Positions 5,356-9,010 of a stretch of DNA of 9,010 nt are shown here, piece after piece. Location: positions 1 through 9,010 of the forward strand of contig JAHEFU010000112.1 of assembly GCA_024645305.1 (NCBI GenBank). Direction: 5' to 3'. Each line of letters starts with the position of its first letter. Position 1 is the stretch's first letter. Source of the DNA: Planctomycetales bacterium. GTDB taxonomy: Bacteria > 4484-113 > JAFGCY01. A program made the position numbers and the translations under genes. Under the pieces are notes generated by a model, which searched no databases, was not told the DNA's origin, and worked only from the letters and a program-made list of their open reading frames with translations.

Positions 5356-6762
5356 ATGACATTCGTTCCCAACACTGCGGCTCAGCGCGCCGAAATGCTC
5401 CGGCAGATCGGCGTGGAGCGCTTTGAGGACCTGCTGGTGGCGATTCCCCCCGAACTGCTCATGCAGCGCCAGCTGCGTGTGCCGGAAGCCCACGGCGAGG
5501 TCGAGCTGGCTCGCGCTGTGGAGAAGCTCAACGCGCAGAACCTGCACATTCCCCCCAACCGGGTGTTCGCCGGCGGCGGAGCCTATATGCACCATGTCCC
5601 AAGCGTGGTGGATGAGCTCAGTTCCCGCGGCGAGTTCTACACGGCCTACACGCCCTACCAGCCCGAAGTCAGCCAGGGCTACCTGCAGAGCATTTACGAA
5701 TACCAGAGCTACATCTGCATGCTGACGGGGATGGACATCTCCAACGCCAGTGGCTACGACGGAGCCACCACCCTGGCGGATGCCGTGCTGATGACGAACT
5801 ACGTCCACAAGGGCAAGCGCAGCCGGGTGCTGTTTGCGCCCTTCGTCAATGCGGAGTTCCGCAATGTGGTGGACACCTACTGCATCGGCATGGAAATGCG
5901 CACGGAGGTGCTCACAGCCAGTGAGCAGGGCCGGCTCAGCCCGCAGACCCTGCGCGATGCACTCAGTGACGACGTGGCCTGCGTGGTCTTCCAGTATCCC
6001 GACTGTCTGGGTTACCTAGACGAGGACATGGAGGAACTGACGGCCATCGTCCGCGAAAGCGGGGCGCTGTGCATCTTCAGCTTCTATCCCTTCGCCGCCG
6101 GCCTGCTGAAGACTCCCGGCGAACTGGGGGCGGACATTGTCTGCGGCGAAGCCCAGTGCTTCGGCAACTATGTCAACTACGGTGGCCCCTACTGCGGCTT
6201 CCTGGCCTGCCGCGAACAGTTTGTCCGCGTATTGCCGGGCCGTCTGATCGGGCGGACGGTTTGTGAGCGTGATGGCTCGCCGGGCATGGGTTTCGTGATG
6301 ACCCTGCAGGCCCGCGAGCAGCATATCCGCCGCAACAAGGCGATGAGCAACATCTGCTCCAACCAGGCCCTGCTGGCCCTGCGCGCCTGTATCTACCTCG
6401 GCAGCGTGGGACGCAACGGCTTCCGCCAGCTGGCGGCGCTGTGCCATGCCAACGCCATGAGCGCCCATGAGAAGCTTGTCAACATCACGGGGGTGCAGGA
6501 CGCCTTCCCCGGACGGCACTTCTTCAATGAATTCACGCTGCGCTTCCCCAGCAGCCAGGCCCGGCAGATCCGCCAGCGCGGACTGGAGCAGGGCATGCTG
6601 GTCGGGATCCACCCCCTGGTGGAAAGCGACGGCACCCTCAACAGTGACAGCAATGCCGGGATGGTGGAGGACTGCCTGACCTTCGCGTTCACGGAAATGC
6701 AGGATGAGGCGGACAGCGATGCGCTGGCCCGCCTCGTATGGGAGGTCGTCAGTGGCAGCTAA
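5356..6762 (+). CDS. gcvPA: Glycine dehydrogenase (decarboxylating) subunit 1, GcvPA
   Basis: This is the N-terminal half of the split P protein. With GcvPB it decarboxylates glycine using PLP and transfers the aminomethyl group to the lipoyl arm of GcvH. At 468 residues it is slightly longer than typical GcvPA (about 440-450). Diagnostic stretches are the opening FVPNTAAQRAEMLRQIGV, then GGGAYMHHVPSVVDELSSR, EFYTAYTPYQPEVSQGYLQ, LTGMDISNASGYDGATTLAD and NYGGPYCGFLACRE. The ATG start has a strong Shine-Dalgarno. The stop codon (6760-6762) lies inside the start of gcvPB, so the two subunits are probably translationally coupled, which suits a 1:1 complex. GcvPA lacks the PLP lysine, as expected; that residue is in GcvPB. 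Confidence 0.96.
   Translation: MTFVPNTAAQRAEMLRQIGVERFEDLLVAIPPELLMQRQLRVPEAHGEVELARAVEKLNAQNLHIPPNRVFAGGGAYMHHVPSVVDELSSRGEFYTAYTPYQPEVSQGYLQSIYEYQSYICMLTGMDISNASGYDGATTLADAVLMTNYVHKGKRSRVLFAPFVNAEFRNVVDTYCIGMEMRTEVLTASEQGRLSPQTLRDALSDDVACVVFQYPDCLGYLDEDMEELTAIVRESGALCIFSFYPFAAGLLKTPGELGADIVCGEAQCFGNYVNYGGPYCGFLACREQFVRVLPGRLIGRTVCERDGSPGMGFVMTLQAREQHIRRNKAMSNICSNQALLALRACIYLGSVGRNGFRQLAALCHANAMSAHEKLVNITGVQDAFPGRHFFNEFTLRFPSSQARQIRQRGLEQGMLVGIHPLVESDGTLNSDSNAGMVEDCLTFAFTEMQDEADSDALARLVWEVVSGS
6740..6745 (+). promoter_or_regulatory. Shine-Dalgarno of gcvPB inside gcvPA
   Basis: GGGAGG sits 6 bases before GTG 6752, within the last codons of gcvPA. It decides the gcvPB start in favour of GTG 6752 over the upstream in-frame ATG at 6704, which would add 16 residues with no family resemblance. 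Confidence 0.6.
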
Positions 6763-8284
6763 CCAGTCCAGGCTGATCTTCGAATACAACGTGGAAAACC
6801 GCCACGGCACACAGGTCGTGGGCGGGATGCGCAGTGGCCGGCTGGAGGATTATCCGCGCAGCCTGCCGCAGAAGCTGCTGCGCACGGAGCGCCTGCCCCT
6901 CCCTCAGGTCAGCGAACTGGAACTGGTCCGGCACTATGTGCGCCTGTCCCAGGACAGCTTCGGGATTGACACCGGCTTCTACCCGCTGGGTTCCTGCACG
7001 ATGAAGTACAACCCCAAGGCCTGCGAGCGCTACGTGAAGCATCCGGGTTTTGCCAACACGCATCCGCAGCAGCCGATCGAGACCCTGCCGGGCTTCCTCG
7101 CGATGTTCGCCAACCTGCAGGACTGGCTGGCGGACATCACCGGGATGGACAGGATCAGCCTGACGCCGGCCGCCGGGGCCCAGGGCGAGTTCGCCGGGAT
7201 GCTGATCTTCAAGCAGTACTTCGCCTCCCGCGGGGAACAGCAGCGCCGGGTGATGATCGTACCGGACAGTGCGCATGGCACCAATCCGGCCAGTGCCGTG
7301 CTGTCCGGCTTCACGGTGGCGGAGGTCAAGTGCGCCGATGACGACGGCATCATGAACCTCGAGCTGCTCAATGCGGTGATCGAGAAATACGGCGCCGAGA
7401 CCATCGCCGGGATCATGCTGACAAACCCCTCGACGCTCGGCACCTTTGAGAAGGAAATCCTCGCCGTCAGCGAGCGCATTCATGAAATAGGCGCGCTGCT
7501 CTACTATGACGGTGCCAACCTGAACGCCCTGCTGGGCATTGCCCGGCCCGGCGACATGGGATTCGACCTGATCCACATCAACACGCACAAGACATTGTCA
7601 ACGCCCCACGGCGGCGGCGGCCCGGGCAGTGGCCCGATCGGCGTGAAGGAGCACCTCGCGCCCTTCCTGCCGCATCCGCATGTGCGCAGCACGGAGAATG
7701 GCTATGAGTTCTACCGGCCCGAGCACAGCATCGGCCGCATGAAGCTGTTCCACGGGCAGTTCGGGATCCTCGTGCGGGCCTGGATCTACATCCTGCTGCA
7801 CGGTCCCGAGGGCCTCAGGCGGATCAGCGAGAACGCCATCGTGAATGCCAACTACATGCAGGCCCGGCTCAAGGACAGCTACCCCGTGCGCTATGACAAG
7901 TGGGCGGACGGCACGGACCGCTACTGCATGCATGAGTTCGTTGCCAGCTGCGGCCGCCTGAAGAAGGAATGCGGCGTGACGGCCAAGGACATTGCCAAGG
8001 GCCTGCTCAACGCCGGCTTCCACGCGCCGACGACCTACTTCCCGCTGATCATCGAGGAAGCGCTGATGATGGAGCCGACGGAGACGGAAAGCAAGGAACT
8101 GCTGGACAGCTTCATTGACACCATGCTTGAGCTGCACCGCCAGGCCCGCGTGAATGCCGAGGCCCTGCGCGAGCTGCCCAACCTGCGGATCAAGGGCCTC
8201 GACGAAACCTATGCCGCACGGCATATTGACGTGCGCTGGCAACCGGGCATGCCGGAGGGCAGCGCCGCCGGCGAGGGCATGTAG
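6752..8284 (+). CDS. gcvPB: Glycine dehydrogenase (decarboxylating) subunit 2, GcvPB
   Basis: This is the C-terminal, PLP-binding half of the split P protein, the partner of GcvPA. From GTG 6752 it is 510 residues, a little longer than the usual ~480-500. The N-terminus SRLIFEYNVENRHG resembles the family LIFE-start. Landmark motifs are FYPLGSCTMKYNPK, PAAGAQGEFAGML, PDSAHGTNPASA and the cofactor site INTHKTLSTPHGGGGPGSGP, where Lys280 should form the Schiff base with PLP. The gene overlaps gcvPA by 11 bases, consistent with coupled translation. The last ~18 residues (DVRWQPGMPEGSAAGEGM) look like a nonconserved tail. Nothing follows in the operon: the next gene is about 350 bases away. Confidence 0.96.
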   Translation: MAANQSRLIFEYNVENRHGTQVVGGMRSGRLEDYPRSLPQKLLRTERLPLPQVSELELVRHYVRLSQDSFGIDTGFYPLGSCTMKYNPKACERYVKHPGFANTHPQQPIETLPGFLAMFANLQDWLADITGMDRISLTPAAGAQGEFAGMLIFKQYFASRGEQQRRVMIVPDSAHGTNPASAVLSGFTVAEVKCADDDGIMNLELLNAVIEKYGAETIAGIMLTNPSTLGTFEKEILAVSERIHEIGALLYYDGANLNALLGIARPGDMGFDLIHINTHKTLSTPHGGGGPGSGPIGVKEHLAPFLPHPHVRSTENGYEFYRPEHSIGRMKLFHGQFGILVRAWIYILLHGPEGLRRISENAIVNANYMQARLKDSYPVRYDKWADGTDRYCMHEFVASCGRLKKECGVTAKDIAKGLLNAGFHAPTTYFPLIIEEALMMEPTETESKELLDSFIDTMLELHRQARVNAEALRELPNLRIKGLDETYAARHIDVRWQPGMPEGSAAGEGM

Positions 8285-8289
8285 GTCTT

Positions 8290-8304
8290 CAGACAGATGG
8301 TCTG
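8290..8304 (+). terminator. Weak hairpin after gcvPB
   Basis: CAGAC (8290-8294) and GTCTG (8300-8304) pair around a 5-base loop six bases after the gcvPB stop; a T-G wobble can extend the stem by one. There is no T-run, so terminator function for the gcv operon is only possible. Confidence 0.25.
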
Positions 8305-8393
8305 GCAATGTGGAGGTTCGGTACAAGCCTGACAGTGATCACAGCTTCCACCTGATTACCGGTGACGGGGGCGGCGGCCACGCACTAGATCCA

Positions 8394-8409
8394 TAAGGCG
8401 ATTGCCTTA
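8394..8409. repeat. Perfect TAAGGC/GCCTTA hairpin
   Basis: TAAGGC (8394-8399) and GCCTTA (8404-8409) are perfect complements around the loop GATT. It lies 9 bases before the G-quadruplex motif. With that G-rich tract instead of a U-run it is not a canonical terminator. Confidence 0.5.
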
Positions 8410-8418
8410 CTGGTTGGT

Positions 8419-8440
8419 GGGTGGGTGGATGGGTCGTGGG
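8419..8440 (+). other. G-quadruplex motif
   Basis: Four GGG runs at 8419-8421, 8423-8425, 8431-8433 and 8438-8440 have loops of 1, 5 and 4 bases, satisfying the standard G3N1-7 quadruplex pattern on the + strand. It lies in a G/T-rich stretch of about 30 bases that contains more GG pairs. Placed in the RNA-like sense orientation upstream of lptF/G, it could fold in DNA or in any transcript reading through from gcvPB. Confidence 0.55.
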
Positions 8441-8572
8441 TCGGATGACGGGCTTGCGCCGCGCCAGCATGACCGCCGGGTAATCAACGCCTGACACCAG
8501 TCTGCATTCAGCCGTCTCATACTTTTACCCCCAAGGTAACATCAACCGGTAGCGTCTGTTAAGACACTTATA

Positions 8573-8589
8573 TTGTTCCCTTTGTTCCC
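8573..8589. repeat. Tandem TTGTTCCC direct repeat
   Basis: TTGTTCCC occurs at 8573-8580 and again at 8582-8589, with a 9-base period, 35 bases upstream of the lptF/G -10 box. It overlaps a TATATT (8569-8574). The short period places both copies on nearly the same DNA face, so a cooperative activator site is possible; this is inference. Confidence 0.35.
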
Positions 8590-8623
8590 GCCGGTCAAAC
8601 CGCTGCCGGATGTGCATGCAGTC

Positions 8624-8629
8624 TATAAT
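8624..8629 (+). promoter_or_regulatory. -10 box of lptF/G (leaderless promoter)
   Basis: A perfect TATAAT ends 7 bases before GTG 8637, so the expected transcription start falls on or next to the start codon. No good -35 hexamer is visible 16-18 bases upstream. The arrangement matches the -10-only, leaderless promoters known in several GC-rich bacterial groups. Confidence 0.5.
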
Positions 8630-8636
8630 TGCTGCG

Positions 8637-9010
8637 GTGCTGTCTTCCCTGCGCAAAGTGGATAAACTGATCCTGCTGGAGCTGTATGCCCCGCTGCTGT
8701 TCGGCGTGGGCATGTTCAGCATGCTGACCATCGTCACGGTGGTGCTGCAGGAATCCCTGAAGTTCATCATCAAGTTCAACGTGCCCGCCACCGTGCTTTT
8801 GAAGATGCTGCTCTACGCCGCTCCGCAGTTCATCATCCTCTCCATTCCGATGGGCGTGCTGCTGGGGACGCTGATCAGCATGGGCAAGCTCAACAGCGAG
8901 CTGCAGGTCTCGGCCCTGCGCTCCTGCGGAGTCAGCCTGTACCGCGTGCTGGCGCCCTACTTCATCATCGGAGCCTTCCTGTCCGGCCTGACTTTTCTCG
9001 GCAATGAAAC
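8637..9010 (+). CDS. LptF/LptG-family (YjgP/YjgQ) permease, N-terminal part, cut by window end
   Basis: LptF and LptG form the inner-membrane channel of the LptB2FG transporter that extracts LPS for delivery to the outer membrane. The visible 124 residues, read from GTG 8637, begin LSSLRKVDKLILLELYAPLL, like the amphipathic entry helix and first membrane span of the family. LLFGVGMFSMLTIVTVVL is transmembrane segment 1. PQFIILSIPMGVLLGTLISM is segment 2, followed by the hallmark cytoplasmic stretch SELQVSALRSCGVSLYRVL, the coupling region that contacts LptB, and then a third span (PYFIIGAFLSGLTFL). I cannot tell LptF from LptG. An in-frame ATG at 8616 would add 7 residues, but it has no Shine-Dalgarno and would place the TATAAT box inside the gene, so GTG is preferred. 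The frame runs off the window. Confidence 0.9.
   Translation, partial: MLSSLRKVDKLILLELYAPLLFGVGMFSMLTIVTVVLQESLKFIIKFNVPATVLLKMLLYAAPQFIILSIPMGVLLGTLISMGKLNSELQVSALRSCGVSLYRVLAPYFIIGAFLSGLTFLGNE

Larger units (their letters stand above)
8285..8636. other. Non-coding gap between gcvPB and lptF/G
   Basis: About 350 bases with no recognisable gene. In order it holds a weak hairpin just after the gcvPB stop (CAGAC 8290-8294 / GTCTG 8300-8304), a 6-bp perfect hairpin (8394-8409) followed by a G-quadruplex motif (8419-8440), a tandem TTGTTCCC repeat (8573-8589) and a TATAAT box (8624-8629) before the permease gene. I found no tRNA or known riboswitch fold. Confidence 0.6.

Noticed and set aside
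8154..8396. 80-codon open frame across the gcvPB 3' end
   Set aside because: Most of it overlaps gcvPB in another frame, and the rest lacks a ribosome binding site or family resemblance.
8525..8791. Minus-strand open frame of 88 codons
   Set aside because: It overlaps the conserved membrane segments of the LptF/G gene on the other strand and has no independent support.

Overview
This window comes from a GC-rich bacterial chromosome and carries conserved housekeeping genes. In order they are: the 3' part of dnaA (+), a tetR-family regulator (-), mutL (+), a fur-family regulator (+), gcvH-gcvPA-gcvPB (+), and the 5' end of an LptF/LptG-type permease gene (+). There are no insertion sequences, phage genes, CRISPR arrays or RNA genes that I can recognise. 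The LptF/G protein points to a diderm with an LPS-type outer membrane. The split glycine decarboxylase (GcvPA + GcvPB) and the endonuclease-type MutL argue against an enteric gammaproteobacterium. dnaA is not followed by dnaN. I cannot name the phylum from this; a non-proteobacterial diderm is my best guess.

Region by region: 1-1227 is DnaA from the end of domain I to the C-terminus, closed by two consecutive TAG stops. 1228-1567 is a non-coding gap unusually dense in perfect inverted repeats (10-7-10, 8-23-8, 8-5-8, 8-5-8 and 7-4-7 geometries). 1568-2155 is a TetR repressor transcribed away from mutL, and the 120-bp divergent spacer holds a GATT-type tandem repeat. 2276-4150 is MutL with all GHKL ATPase motifs and the metal-dependent endonuclease motifs. 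A strong sigma70-like promoter starts right after its stop and drives fur (4224-4724), whose product lacks the usual structural-zinc cysteines. 4953-8284 is a tight gcvH-gcvPA-gcvPB operon encoding the H protein and both halves of the P protein. The T protein gene (gcvT) is not here. 8285-8636 is a non-coding gap with a hairpin, a G-quadruplex motif, a tandem TTGTTCCC repeat and a perfect TATAAT box 7 bp before the likely GTG start of lptF/G, which suggests leaderless transcription.

The genes do not form one pathway. Functional units are replication initiation (dnaA), mismatch repair (mutL), metal-responsive regulation (fur), glycine catabolism and one-carbon supply (gcvH/PA/PB), and envelope lipid export (lptF/G). 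No gene here looks like a novel system. The least explained material is the dyad-rich DNA after dnaA, the G4/hairpin block before lptF/G, and the probable use of leaderless GTG starts.
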